From: Shewanella sp. GD04112
GTDB taxonomy: Bacteria; Pseudomonadota; Gammaproteobacteria; Enterobacterales; Shewanellaceae
Reading direction: 5' to 3'
Assembly: GCF_029835735.1 (NCBI RefSeq)
Contig: NZ_JAOEAL010000001.1
Location: 2,728,001-2,792,000 of the forward strand
Length of the DNA stretch: 64,000 nucleotides
Of the stretch, positions 26,964 through 36,322 are shown in pieces. Made by a program: the position numbers and the translations under genes. Position 1 is the first letter of the stretch, and every line of letters begins with the position of its first letter. Under the pieces are notes generated by a model that was not told the DNA's origin, ran no database searches, and worked only from the letters and a program-made list of their open reading frames with translations.

Positions 26964-28508
26964 TTAGGCTTTGGCGTTAGCGATATTCACTTTCCAAATC
27001 GCTGGGCCAGTTTCATGGGCATTCACGCCGTTTGAGTCTACCGCCACAGTCACTGGCATATCTTGTACGTCAAACTCGTAAATCGCTTCCATACCTAAGT
27101 CGGCAAACGCCACTACGCGGGATTTCTTAATGGCTTTCGACACTAAATAAGCCGCGCCGCCCACAGCCATCAGGTACACAGCTTTGTGCTTCTTGATAGA
27201 CTCAACGGTCGCTGGACCACGTTCAGCCTTACCAATCATGCCCATCAGTCCGGTTTTATCCAGCATCAGATCGGTGAACTTGTCCATACGGGTCGCGGTA
27301 GTTGGGCCAGCAGGACCCACAACTTCGTTACCGACTGGGTCAACTGGACCCACGTAGTAGATAAACTTGCCAGTAAAGTCCACGCCTTCTGGTAAACCTT
27401 CACCGCTTTCAATCAGGCTTTGGATACGCTTATGGGCAGCATCACGGCCGGTGAGCATTTTACCGCTTAACAGGATGGTTTCACCGCTCTTCCACTGCTC
27501 GATATCGGCTTGAGTAACTGTGTCTAAGTTAACACGGCGCACATCGCTACCCACTTCGCGGGTGATTTCTGGCCAGTCGCTCAGTGTCGGCGGCGCAAGA
27601 TCAGCAGGGCCAGTACCATCTAAATGGAAGTGTACGTGGCGAGTTGCCGCGCAGTTAGGGATCATCACCACAGGCTTTGATGCTGCATGAGTAGGTGCAG
27701 ATTTGATTTTCACGTCTAACACTGTGGTTAAACCGCCAAGACCCTGCGCACCAATACCGAGGTTGTTAGCACGCTCGAAAATGTCTAAACGCAGTTTTTC
27801 TTCGCTGGTTTCTGCACCGCGCGCCATTAACTCATGGATATCCACGCTTTCCATCAGGGCTTCTTTCGCGAGTACGGCCGCTTTTTCAGCGGTGCCGCCA
27901 ATACCGATGCCAAGCATACCTGGAGGACACCAGCCCGCACCCATAGTTGGCAGCGTTTTTTCAACCCAAGCGGCGATATCGTCAGATGGGTTTAACATCA
28001 CCATCTTGGCTTTGTTTTCACTGCCGCCGCCCTTGGCCGCGATAGCGACTTCAATATGATTGCCTGGCACCATATCGATATGCACGACGGATGGCGTGTT
28101 GTCTTTGGTGTTTTTACGGCTACCCGCAGGATCGGCCACAATCGATGCACGCAGTGGGTTATCTGGATTGGTATAAGCACGACGCACACCTTCATCGACC
28201 ATTTGTTGCACGGTCATATCGGTTTTGTCCCACTTAACCCCCATACCAATCTTAACGAAGGTGGTCACAATACCCGTGTCTTGACACAGTGGACGTTTAC
28301 CTTCGGCAGACATACGCGAGTTAATCAAAATTTGCGCAATCGCATCCTTCGCCGCCGCACTTTGCTCACGCTCATAAGCTTCGCTCATGGCATCCACAAA
28401 ATCTTTGGGATGATAATAGGAGATGTATTGCAGGGCATCGGCCACACTTTCAATAAAGTCGGCTTGTTTAATCACTACATTTTCAGACGTTTCATGGTGA
28501 GATGACAT
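26964..28508 (-). CDS. fumA: Class I fumarate hydratase, iron-sulfur type
   Basis: This enzyme interconverts fumarate and malate in the TCA cycle. The 514-residue chain fuses the N-terminal (alpha) and C-terminal (beta) class I domains. Cluster ligand cysteines are seen in RPLCQDTGIVTTF, GAGWCPPGMLGIGIGG and IPNCAATRHVHFHLDG. GPTTATRMDKFTDLML and the terminal GPAIWKVN mark the beta domain. The enzyme is oxygen-sensitive by family. Single gene with its own terminator; whether the best name is fumA or fumB cannot be settled from sequence. Confidence 0.94.
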   Translation of the reverse strand: MSSHHETSENVVIKQADFIESVADALQYISYYHPKDFVDAMSEAYEREQSAAAKDAIAQILINSRMSAEGKRPLCQDTGIVTTFVKIGMGVKWDKTDMTVQQMVDEGVRRAYTNPDNPLRASIVADPAGSRKNTKDNTPSVVHIDMVPGNHIEVAIAAKGGGSENKAKMVMLNPSDDIAAWVEKTLPTMGAGWCPPGMLGIGIGGTAEKAAVLAKEALMESVDIHELMARGAETSEEKLRLDIFERANNLGIGAQGLGGLTTVLDVKIKSAPTHAASKPVVMIPNCAATRHVHFHLDGTGPADLAPPTLSDWPEITREVGSDVRRVNLDTVTQADIEQWKSGETILLSGKMLTGRDAAHKRIQSLIESGEGLPEGVDFTGKFIYYVGPVDPVGNEVVGPAGPTTATRMDKFTDLMLDKTGLMGMIGKAERGPATVESIKKHKAVYLMAVGGAAYLVSKAIKKSRVVAFADLGMEAIYEFDVQDMPVTVAVDSNGVNAHETGPAIWKVNIANAKA

Positions 28509-28629
28509 AGTAGGTGCGCTCCAGCAGCCTTTAGGGCCTTACTTGTTTTTTGTGTAATTCTTTCTGGGCCAATATGATACTCTTTCCCATCTTTTTGGGC
28601 TACATCACATTTTTAGATAGGGTTAATTG

Positions 28630-30033
28630 ATGGCAAATAGGGCGGCATTACCGCTGGCAGTACGCCAACTTGACTGGACTTTCAGCACAGCAGCAATCTT
28701 CGAACACTTTGCGGCTGAACCTTGGGCGATACTGCTCGACTCGGCCAATGCGCCCCATCAGGACGCTAAATTCGATATGATTTGCGCAGGTCCCATCGCC
28801 ACCCTCATCACCCAAGGCGAGCAGACTGACATTCAAGTTCATCAGCCTGAATTAGCCAAACCGACTCACCTCAGCCCGCAGGATGACCCTTTTACCCTGG
28901 TCAAACAGCTGCTGCGCCATTGGTATCCACACTCTTTTGCCTGCGATTTGCCCTTTAGTGGCGGCGCCATGGGCAGCTTTAGTTATGATTTAGGCCGTCG
29001 AATTGAACAGCTCCCCTGCACTGCGGCGCAGGATATTCACCTCGGCGAGATGAATATTGGCTTTTACGACTGGGCATTGATTTTCGATTATCAGCAGCAA
29101 AGCTGGTTTATGGTGCACTATTTAGGGGATGCCGCCCTCGATACTCAATTGAAAATAATTGAAGTAAAAATAGCCAAACCCACAAAGCAGGCCGAATTTC
29201 GTCTCACAAGCCCTTGGTCGGCGCAGCTGACCAAAGCTGAGTACGCCGCGAAATTTAATCAAGTACAAGCGTATCTGCATAGCGGCGATTGCTATCAAAT
29301 TAATTTGACCCAGCGCTTTGAAGCGGAGTATCAAGGCGATGAATGGCGCGCTTACTGCAAGCTACGAAGTGCCAATCAAGCGCCCTTCTCCGCCTTTATG
29401 CGGCTTGATGCCAACGCGATTTTATCGATTTCGCCCGAGCGTTTTATTCAGCTGCGCGGTGACGATATTCAAACCAAACCGATTAAAGGCACGCTGCCGC
29501 GCCATAGCGACCCGATGCTAGATAAGCAAGCAGCGCAAGCCCTTGCCCATTCACCCAAGGATCGAGCCGAAAACGTGATGATTGTGGATTTACTGCGCAA
29601 TGACATAGGTAAAGTCGCCGCGCCCGGCACTGTACAAGTGCCACATCTATTTGCCGTTGAAAGCTTTCCTGCGGTGCACCATTTAGTCAGTACCGTTACC
29701 GCCAAACTCGACCCACAATACCACGCCTGTGACTTGCTGCGGGCGGCCTTTCCCGGCGGTTCGATTACCGGTGCGCCTAAAATCCGCGCGATGGAAATTA
29801 TTGAAGAGCTGGAACCCTCACGCCGCAGTCTGTATTGTGGCTCCATGGGGTATATCAGCCAAGATGGGCAAATGGACACCAGTATCACCATCCGCACAAT
29901 CGTGGCAGAGCAAGGTAAACTCTATTGCTGGGCGGGCGGCGGTATTGTCGCGGATTCCAATGTCGATGCAGAGTACCAAGAAAGCTTCGATAAGATAAGC
30001 CGCATCTTACCCTTACTCGATAGCCCTCAATAA
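28630..30033 (+). CDS. pabB: Aminodeoxychorismate synthase component I
   Basis: PabB converts chorismate plus ammonia to 4-amino-4-deoxychorismate for folate synthesis, with PabA supplying ammonia. The 467-residue protein carries the chorismate-binding C-terminal domain: IQTKPIKGTLPR (with the Lys used as nucleophile in PabB), DRAENVMIVDLLRNDIG, AAFPGGSITGAPKIRAMEIIEELE and YCGSMGYIS. ATG 28630 is used; AGGG lies eight bases upstream. nudL follows after 25 bp. Confidence 0.94.
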   Translation: MANRAALPLAVRQLDWTFSTAAIFEHFAAEPWAILLDSANAPHQDAKFDMICAGPIATLITQGEQTDIQVHQPELAKPTHLSPQDDPFTLVKQLLRHWYPHSFACDLPFSGGAMGSFSYDLGRRIEQLPCTAAQDIHLGEMNIGFYDWALIFDYQQQSWFMVHYLGDAALDTQLKIIEVKIAKPTKQAEFRLTSPWSAQLTKAEYAAKFNQVQAYLHSGDCYQINLTQRFEAEYQGDEWRAYCKLRSANQAPFSAFMRLDANAILSISPERFIQLRGDDIQTKPIKGTLPRHSDPMLDKQAAQALAHSPKDRAENVMIVDLLRNDIGKVAAPGTVQVPHLFAVESFPAVHHLVSTVTAKLDPQYHACDLLRAAFPGGSITGAPKIRAMEIIEELEPSRRSLYCGSMGYISQDGQMDTSITIRTIVAEQGKLYCWAGGGIVADSNVDAEYQESFDKISRILPLLDSPQ

Positions 30034-30058
30034 GCGTCAGGAAACGAATAGGAAGCCT

Positions 30059-30646
30059 ATGGATCAAGCGGAATTTAGACTCAGATTTAATCTGCATCCT
30101 TTAGCCACGCAAGATCCCGCGGCTATCCCTCACCTTGGGTTGCGTAAAGCCGCGGTACTGATCCCCTTGCAGGAAATCCAGGGCGAGCTCAATCTGATTT
30201 TAACCCAAAGACCGATGCACCTTAGGGCGCACCCTGGGCAAATTAGCTTTCCTGGCGGCAAGATTGAACCCAGTGACAGCAGCGCCATTACGGCCGCACT
30301 TAGGGAAGCGGAAGAAGAAATTGGCCTTTGCCGGGAAAATGTAGAGGTGATTGGTACCTTCCCCGCCCATAACACCTTTACCGGTTTTGAAATCACTCCA
30401 GTCGTAGGCATGATTAAGCAGGATTTTGCCTTAAGGCTCGATCCCGGCGAAGTCGCCGACTGTTTTACCGTGCCCTTAAGCTTTTTTATCGAGCCGCAAA
30501 ATCGCCACCGCAAACAGTTTTTACGCCAAGGGCGTTATTACAGCGTGCATTTTATTCCCTATCAGCAGCGTTTTATCTGGGGCGCGACGGCGGCGATTAT
30601 CGATCACCTCTGTCGGCATTTGAGTCTTCCCGAGAAGATGCTGTAA
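30059..30646 (+). CDS. nudL: NUDIX hydrolase, NudL-type CoA pyrophosphatase
   Basis: A 195-residue Nudix enzyme. The Nudix box is complete: GGKIEPSDSSAITAALREAEEEIGL (G-x5-E-x7-REUxEExGU with a two-residue insertion typical of this subfamily). The preceding ILTQRPMHLRAHPGQISFPGG matches the NudL/CoA pyrophosphatase motif (LLTxRxxxLRxHxGQxxFPGG), so CoA or a related dinucleotide is the likely substrate. Directly downstream of pabB, also the gene order in E. coli. Confidence 0.88.
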   Translation: MDQAEFRLRFNLHPLATQDPAAIPHLGLRKAAVLIPLQEIQGELNLILTQRPMHLRAHPGQISFPGGKIEPSDSSAITAALREAEEEIGLCRENVEVIGTFPAHNTFTGFEITPVVGMIKQDFALRLDPGEVADCFTVPLSFFIEPQNRHRKQFLRQGRYYSVHFIPYQQRFIWGATAAIIDHLCRHLSLPEKML

Positions 30647-30670
30647 ACCCGCATTCCCCTTTTGGATAAT

Positions 30671-31006
30671 TCAAATCACAAAATGCACGTATAGACCCGC
30701 CGCCAGCGAGGTTAGCAGCAGCAAGGGAATATTAAACCAATAACCGAGTTTGCTGTGGTGAGCGACATAGTAATTAAACGCCAGACTTATCAGGCTTATC
30801 GCACCGCAGCCCCAGATGATGTATTGCAGTAATTCGGTTTCGCTTGGGTCCCAATAGTGTCTGAAGGTTTCACCGCGACTCAAGTAGGATCCAACCTCTC
30901 GTTCGGGACGAGCCTCGCCAAACACCATTAGCGCGTACACCGCCAAGGTCCAGCCCAGAATGGATAATGTGGCGAGGATCATCTGAAATATTTTGACTTT
31001 CCGCAT
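30671..31006 (-). CDS. Small inner-membrane protein of unknown function
   Basis: A 111-residue protein with three predicted membrane helices: about residues 5-30 (QMILATLSILGWTLAVYALMVF), 60-80 (YIIWGCGAISLISLAFNYYVA) and 88-110. A soluble loop with GEARPEREVGSYLSRGE joins helices 1 and 2. ATG 31006 has GGAGG four bases upstream. It is convergent with nudL. No family recognised. Confidence 0.7.
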   Translation of the reverse strand: MRKVKIFQMILATLSILGWTLAVYALMVFGEARPEREVGSYLSRGETFRHYWDPSETELLQYIIWGCGAISLISLAFNYYVAHHSKLGYWFNIPLLLLTSLAAGLYVHFVI

Positions 31007-31157
31007 ACCGCCTCCCAAGTTTTAAGGCACCCTATCACTCAATATTAGTAATATTAACCTCAGGATACCTTTTTCAGCTTGAGAAAAGCCACCAGCAAGG
31101 TAATATAAACCTCCAAAAATTTTCATATAAAACGTTTCGTTGGAGAACTAAGCAACA

Positions 31158-32558
31158 ATGAGCATTGCATCGGTCGCTTCTGTATTTAAAGGTGAGCACG
31201 CAGTTGGTTCGACAGTCACAGTCCGTGGCTGGGTCAGAACCCGTCGTGACTCTAAAGCTGGCATCTCTTTTTTAGCTGTCTATGACGGCTCCTGCTTTAA
31301 TCCTATTCAAGGTGTTGTGCCAAATAGCTTAGAAAATTACGACAACGAAGTGTTAAAGCTGACAGCTGGCTGCTCTGTGATCGTAACCGGTGAGATTGTT
31401 GAATCTCCTGGCGCTGGCCAAGCCTATGAGCTGCAAGTTACTCACGTTGAAGTAACTGGCTGGGTTGAAGATCCAGACACTTACCCAATGGCGGCTAAGC
31501 GTCACTCTATCGAGCATTTACGCGAATTGGCGCACTTACGCCCACGTACCAACATCATTGGTGCCGTTGCCCGCGTACGTAACTGTTTGTCTCAAGCGAT
31601 TCACCGTTTCTACCACGAAAACGGTTTCGTGTGGGTGTCTACACCGCTGATCACCGCATCAGACTGTGAAGGCGCGGGTGAAATGTTCCGTGTATCCACA
31701 CTGGATATGGAAAACCTGCCACGCACCGACGATGGCAAAGTGGACTATGACAAAGACTTCTTCGGTAAAGAGGCGTTCTTAACCGTATCAGGCCAGCTGA
31801 ACGGCGAAACCTACGCCTGCGCCCTGTCAAAAATCTACACCTTTGGCCCGACTTTCCGTGCTGAAAACTCAAACACCAGCCGCCACTTAGCGGAATTCTG
31901 GATGGTTGAGCCCGAAGTCGCCTTCGCCACCTTAAGCGATATCGCCAGCCTTGCCGAAGGCATGCTGAAATACGCCTTCAACGCCGTGTTAGCCGAGCGT
32001 ATGGACGATCTGGAATTCTTCGCCCAGCACGTGGATAAAACCGTGATTGAGCGTCTGCAATCTTTCGTATCGAGTGATTTCGCCCAGGTAGATTACACAG
32101 ATGCAGTAGACATTCTGCAAAAATGTGGTCGTGAGTTCGAATTCCCAGTGTCTTGGGGTATCGACTTATCCTCTGAGCACGAGCGTTATCTGGCCGAAGA
32201 GCACTTCAAAGCCCCTGTGGTTGTGAAGAACTATCCAAAAGATATCAAAGCCTTCTACATGCGCCTTAACGAAGACGGTAAAACCGTTGCCGCGATGGAC
32301 GTGTTAGCCCCAGGCATAGGTGAAATCATCGGTGGTTCACAACGTGAAGAGCGTTTAGACGTGCTGGATATGCGTTTAGAAGAAATGGATCTGAATAAAG
32401 AAGATTACTGGTGGTATCGCGATCTGCGCCGTTACGGCACAGTGCCACACTCAGGTTTCGGTCTGGGCTTCGAGCGTTTGGTGTCTTACGTAACGGGCGT
32501 ATCGAACATCCGTGACGTGATCCCATTCCCACGCGCGCCACGCACTGCGAACTTCTAA
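31158..32558 (+). CDS. asnS: Asparaginyl-tRNA synthetase
   Basis: AsnS charges tRNA-Asn. The 466-residue class IIb synthetase starts with an OB-fold anticodon-binding domain (VTVRGWVRTRRDSKAGISFLAVYDGS) and continues with the catalytic core: motif 2 in TFGPTFRAENSNTSRHLAEFWMVEPE and motif 3 in GFGLGFERLVSYVTG. Length equals that of E. coli AsnS. Single gene with a strong terminator. Confidence 0.98.
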   Translation: MSIASVASVFKGEHAVGSTVTVRGWVRTRRDSKAGISFLAVYDGSCFNPIQGVVPNSLENYDNEVLKLTAGCSVIVTGEIVESPGAGQAYELQVTHVEVTGWVEDPDTYPMAAKRHSIEHLRELAHLRPRTNIIGAVARVRNCLSQAIHRFYHENGFVWVSTPLITASDCEGAGEMFRVSTLDMENLPRTDDGKVDYDKDFFGKEAFLTVSGQLNGETYACALSKIYTFGPTFRAENSNTSRHLAEFWMVEPEVAFATLSDIASLAEGMLKYAFNAVLAERMDDLEFFAQHVDKTVIERLQSFVSSDFAQVDYTDAVDILQKCGREFEFPVSWGIDLSSEHERYLAEEHFKAPVVVKNYPKDIKAFYMRLNEDGKTVAAMDVLAPGIGEIIGGSQREERLDVLDMRLEEMDLNKEDYWWYRDLRRYGTVPHSGFGLGFERLVSYVTGVSNIRDVIPFPRAPRTANF

Positions 32559-32584
32559 TTTGTCCGTTAACAGACACATCCTTT

Positions 32585-32607
32585 AAAACGCGCCTCGGCG
32601 CGTTTTT
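32585..32607 (+). terminator. Intrinsic terminator after asnS
   Basis: AAAACGCGCC and GGCGCGTTTT form a 10-bp stem with a TC loop and end in six T. Confidence 0.9.
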
Positions 32608-32822
32608 TATTGCCCTGTAAAAATGCGTTAAAATTCATCACTCGGTCAAACTCCTTCGCCTGAGTCCTTGCACTTTAGGGGGCAAGAAATCTAAGATGGC
32701 TGCGGCTAACTTATGTGCTTAGCGCAGATAACAGCCCTTGTTGCAGGAAGTGACGAAGTTGTCGTTAGTAAGCGAGTTGCAAAAGGCAACTCAACAGCAT
32801 TTTGCTCAATCGAGGAATCATA

Positions 32823-33833
32823 ATGTCAAAAATCAATTTACTTTTGCTGTGCGGCGGTGGAAGTGCGGAACACGATATTTCCCTACTGTCGGCTAATTAT
32901 TTTGAAACCTCATTAGCAAAATCCGAGCAGTTTAATGTACTGCGCGTGGTACTGGATAAATTTGGCCAATACCAAACCGCCGCAGGCGATGACTGTGAAC
33001 TGACCAATAACCGCGAAATTCGCTTCCGTGATGAGACCAAGCCCGCATGGCCTGTGGATTATGTCATTCCTTGTATTCACGGCTATCCGGGGGAAACGGG
33101 CGACATTCAGTCTTACTTTAATCTTATCCAACTGCCCTACTTTGGTTGCGAATCCGAAGCCAGCAGCAACTGCTTTAACAAGATCACCGCTAAGATGTGG
33201 TTCAGCGCCTTAGGCATTCCTAACACACCTTATATCTTCTTAAATCAATACGATGATGACGCGATTGCCCAAACCCAAGCAGCGCTCGAAAACTGGGGGT
33301 CGATTTTCGTTAAAGCCGCATCCCAAGGCTCATCGGTCGGTTGCTATAAAGTCGATGACAGCAGCAAAGTGGCTGACGTGTTAAAAGATGCCTTTGGCTA
33401 CGCGCCCTATGTGATCGTCGAGAAAACCATTAAGGCCCGTGAGCTGGAAGTCGCGGTCTATGAGTATCAAGGCGAAGTGGTTGCGACCCTGCCGGGCGAA
33501 ATCATCTGTGATAGCAATACCTTCTACACCTTCGATGAGAAATACGCCAAGAGCAGTAAGGCACGCACCGATGTGGTCGCGCAAAATGTGCCAACTGACA
33601 TTAGTGAGCAGATCCGCGCCTATGCGATTAAAGCCTTTAAGGGCATGAAGCTGCGCCATCTGTCACGCATCGACTTTTTCTTAACCCAAGATAATGAAAT
33701 TCTACTCAACGAAATCAATACCTTCCCGGGTTCGACGCCGATTTCAATGTTCCCTAAGATGTTGCAAAACCATGGTCATGATTTTACCGAATACTTAAGT
33801 TTGGTGATTAACGGCCAGTTAGCGGCTAAGTGA
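32823..33833 (+). CDS. ddl: D-alanine--D-alanine ligase
   Basis: Ddl joins two D-alanines for peptidoglycan precursor synthesis. The 336-residue ATP-grasp enzyme shows LLCGGGSAEHDISLLSA at the N-terminus, VKAASQGSSVGCYKV, and the metal-binding LNEINTFPGSTPISMFPK. ATG 32823 is chosen because GAGGA lies seven bases upstream; the upstream frame extends seven codons further without support. It is outside the mur/fts cluster, so it is probably the DdlA-type copy. Confidence 0.93.
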   Translation: MSKINLLLLCGGGSAEHDISLLSANYFETSLAKSEQFNVLRVVLDKFGQYQTAAGDDCELTNNREIRFRDETKPAWPVDYVIPCIHGYPGETGDIQSYFNLIQLPYFGCESEASSNCFNKITAKMWFSALGIPNTPYIFLNQYDDDAIAQTQAALENWGSIFVKAASQGSSVGCYKVDDSSKVADVLKDAFGYAPYVIVEKTIKARELEVAVYEYQGEVVATLPGEIICDSNTFYTFDEKYAKSSKARTDVVAQNVPTDISEQIRAYAIKAFKGMKLRHLSRIDFFLTQDNEILLNEINTFPGSTPISMFPKMLQNHGHDFTEYLSLVINGQLAAK

Positions 33834-33861
33834 TAGACCGAGTGATAGGCTAAATAAACTG

Positions 33862-33893
33862 AAAAGCGCGCCTATATAGCGCGCTTCTTTTTT
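33862..33893 (+). terminator. Intrinsic terminator after ddl
   Basis: AAGCGCGC and GCGCGCTT enclose a 7-base loop and precede CTTTTTT, 28 bp after the ddl stop. Confidence 0.85.
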
Positions 33894-33911
33894 GAGGTTG
33901 GTTTGAACTCA

Positions 33912-36170
33912 TTATGAATGGTGATGAGCCGCAGCCTGCTCGGCAAGTAACTCAAAAAATGCCGCCTTGGGCATGGGCTTATAAAAGATATAGCCTTGAA
34001 TTTCTTGAATATGGTTTTCCATCATCACCTTAAGCTGCGCCTGGGTTTCGACCCCTTCTGCCGTCACACTCAAATTCAGCGCATGACTTAAGCGCACAAT
34101 CGCCTCTATCAATGCGAGATGGCGCTCCCCTTCATCTAACCTATCGATAAAACTCTTATCGATTTTGATTTGATCGATAGGAAAATTCGCCAAATAGGAT
34201 AAGGAAGAATAACCGGTACCAAAGTCATCGAGGGAGATTTTAATGCCTCGTCCGCGTAACTCGTTCAGCACTTGGATTAAATGCACATGCTGTTTCATCA
34301 ACAGCGATTCAGTGATTTCTAAGGTGATAAGCTCGTAGGGAAACTCAATTAACCCCAGCTCTTCGATAATATCGGCGAAGGAGTCGCAAAACGCATCCTG
34401 CAACTCGTGGGACCAAAACTCAAAGGTCGACACGTTAACCGCTAAATTGATTGGCCACCCCAGTGCTTGCATGTCGATAATGGTTTGCATCACAGCTTTA
34501 CGTACATAGCGACCAATATTAACGATTAAACCGCTGTTCTCGGCGATAGGAATAAATTCATCGGGGGAAATAAACTGCCCCTCGTGCTGCCAACGCAGTA
34601 GCACTTCGGCCCGCAAAACCAGCCCAGTTGTCGCATCCACAATCGGCTGAAAATACAACTCGAAGGCTTCTTGCTCTAAGGCTTGTTTCAACAGTGTATG
34701 TAAATTCGCAATACGCTCGGCATTCTGCTGCATTTGCTCGGTGAAAAAATGGTAGCGGTTACGGCCATTGGCCTTGGAGATATACATGGCCTGATCGGCG
34801 CAGTTTAAGAGCTGTTCCAAATCCAGCGCATCCTCGGGAAAGCGCGCAATCCCAATACTCACAGAGCTATACACCCCTTTATCTTGGGACAGCTCATAAC
34901 GGCGATAAACCTGCTGGTTAATTTTCTCCGCCAGTTGTGACAATTCTCTTTGTGTCACAAGGCCCGGCAGCAGCAGCGCAAACTCATCGCCCCCTAGGCG
35001 TGAAAATACCGCATGCTCATTTAAACAGGTCTTAATCTGCTCCACGACCTGCACCAGCAGCGCATCCCCTTTGTCGTGGCCGTAGGTATCGTTCACTTGT
35101 TTAAAGTTGTCCAAATCCATCAGCATAAAGCTAAAACCTGGGGTTAAGCTGTCGGCGGAGATCAGCTCTTGGATTTGTCTAAACAAGGCATTACGGTTTG
35201 CCAGCCCAGTGAGGGAATCATTGTTGGCTTGATACTTAATTAACTGAGCCGCCTTTTTACGCTCACTGATATCAGAAAATAGCCAAGCAAAACCATTCTC
35301 GTTGCTATGGGGCTCACGAAACACGGTCACGGTTAAATCGAGGTAAAAGGTTTCACCGTTATTGCGCAGGCCAATCAACTCACCCTGCCACATTTTGCCC
35401 TCAGACAGATGTTGAAACAGCGAATCGATTTCGTGGGGCTCAGAGGGAGAGAAAAAGTGTTCGGGGCAAAAATCATGAATATCAGTGGTTTCAGGATAAA
35501 CCATCTGGGTAAACGCATCGTTAGCATAGAGCACGGAATGGCTGGCATTGGTGATGACTAACGACAGAGGTAGGCGATCAAATATTTTCACCGCAAGGCG
35601 CTGAAACTCGAGTGACCGACTGCGCTCTACCGCTAAACTCGCCAGTCTCGCCGCCTCGGCAATCAAGGTTAAATCCGCGGCAGTCGGCGATTTAACCTCC
35701 TCATAATACATGGCAAAACTACCTAGAACCTTGCCTTGAGTATCTTTGATGGGTTCAGACCAACAAGCCCTCAGCCCGTGGGTTAATGCAAACTCTTTAT
35801 AGAGTGCCCAATAGGGATGGTGTTCAATGTCATCGACAATCACCCGCTGACCAGTAAATGCCGCGGTACCGCAGGAGCCAACCCCAGGACCAATTTCGAC
35901 CCCATGAATGGCTTGGTTATAACTATCGGGTAAATGGGGCGCTGCGCCCGTGAGCAGCTTTTTGCCGTCTTCGCTGAGTAGCAATACGGAGGCATGCGTG
36001 CCTAAACGCTGATCTTCAATTTTTAACACTAAAGCATGGAGGATTTCTGCTAATGGCGCGCTATTGAGCAGCATAGACAAGATGCCATTATAGCATTCTA
36101 AGCTAACGCTTTGATTAAAATGAGCATTAATCTCGCCGATACTGCCCGTAACCGCAATTCCTTCGTCCAT
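33912..36170 (-). CDS. GAF-PAS-GGDEF-EAL cyclic di-GMP signalling protein
   Basis: A 752-residue cytoplasmic protein with no membrane helices. Order: GAF (about 30-180), PAS (about 190-305, ending LFSDISERKKAAQ), GGDEF (about 320-480) and EAL (about 495-745). GGDEF (residues 393-397) is intact, so cyclase activity is possible; the product-inhibition RxxD motif before it is absent. The EAL triplet reads EVL (522-524), but the other phosphodiesterase residues, LEITESLLM, DDFGTGYSSLSYL, IKIDKSFID and AEGVETQAQ, are present. ATG 36170 is used; the longer frame begins with TTG. Confidence 0.93.
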   Translation of the reverse strand: MDEGIAVTGSIGEINAHFNQSVSLECYNGILSMLLNSAPLAEILHALVLKIEDQRLGTHASVLLLSEDGKKLLTGAAPHLPDSYNQAIHGVEIGPGVGSCGTAAFTGQRVIVDDIEHHPYWALYKEFALTHGLRACWSEPIKDTQGKVLGSFAMYYEEVKSPTAADLTLIAEAARLASLAVERSRSLEFQRLAVKIFDRLPLSLVITNASHSVLYANDAFTQMVYPETTDIHDFCPEHFFSPSEPHEIDSLFQHLSEGKMWQGELIGLRNNGETFYLDLTVTVFREPHSNENGFAWLFSDISERKKAAQLIKYQANNDSLTGLANRNALFRQIQELISADSLTPGFSFMLMDLDNFKQVNDTYGHDKGDALLVQVVEQIKTCLNEHAVFSRLGGDEFALLLPGLVTQRELSQLAEKINQQVYRRYELSQDKGVYSSVSIGIARFPEDALDLEQLLNCADQAMYISKANGRNRYHFFTEQMQQNAERIANLHTLLKQALEQEAFELYFQPIVDATTGLVLRAEVLLRWQHEGQFISPDEFIPIAENSGLIVNIGRYVRKAVMQTIIDMQALGWPINLAVNVSTFEFWSHELQDAFCDSFADIIEELGLIEFPYELITLEITESLLMKQHVHLIQVLNELRGRGIKISLDDFGTGYSSLSYLANFPIDQIKIDKSFIDRLDEGERHLALIEAIVRLSHALNLSVTAEGVETQAQLKVMMENHIQEIQGYIFYKPMPKAAFFELLAEQAAAHHHS

Positions 36171-36322
36171 ACATCCCTTAGTCAATTAGCGCTTAAGTTA
36201 ACGACCTTACTAAGATGAACAATCTTTGTAAATCAGGGGTGAATTTTAGGTATTTAGGCGCACTAAAGCAACTTTTCAATGATGGATGAAAACGTGCTTT
36301 AGTGGCGAGATAAAATGCGGGT

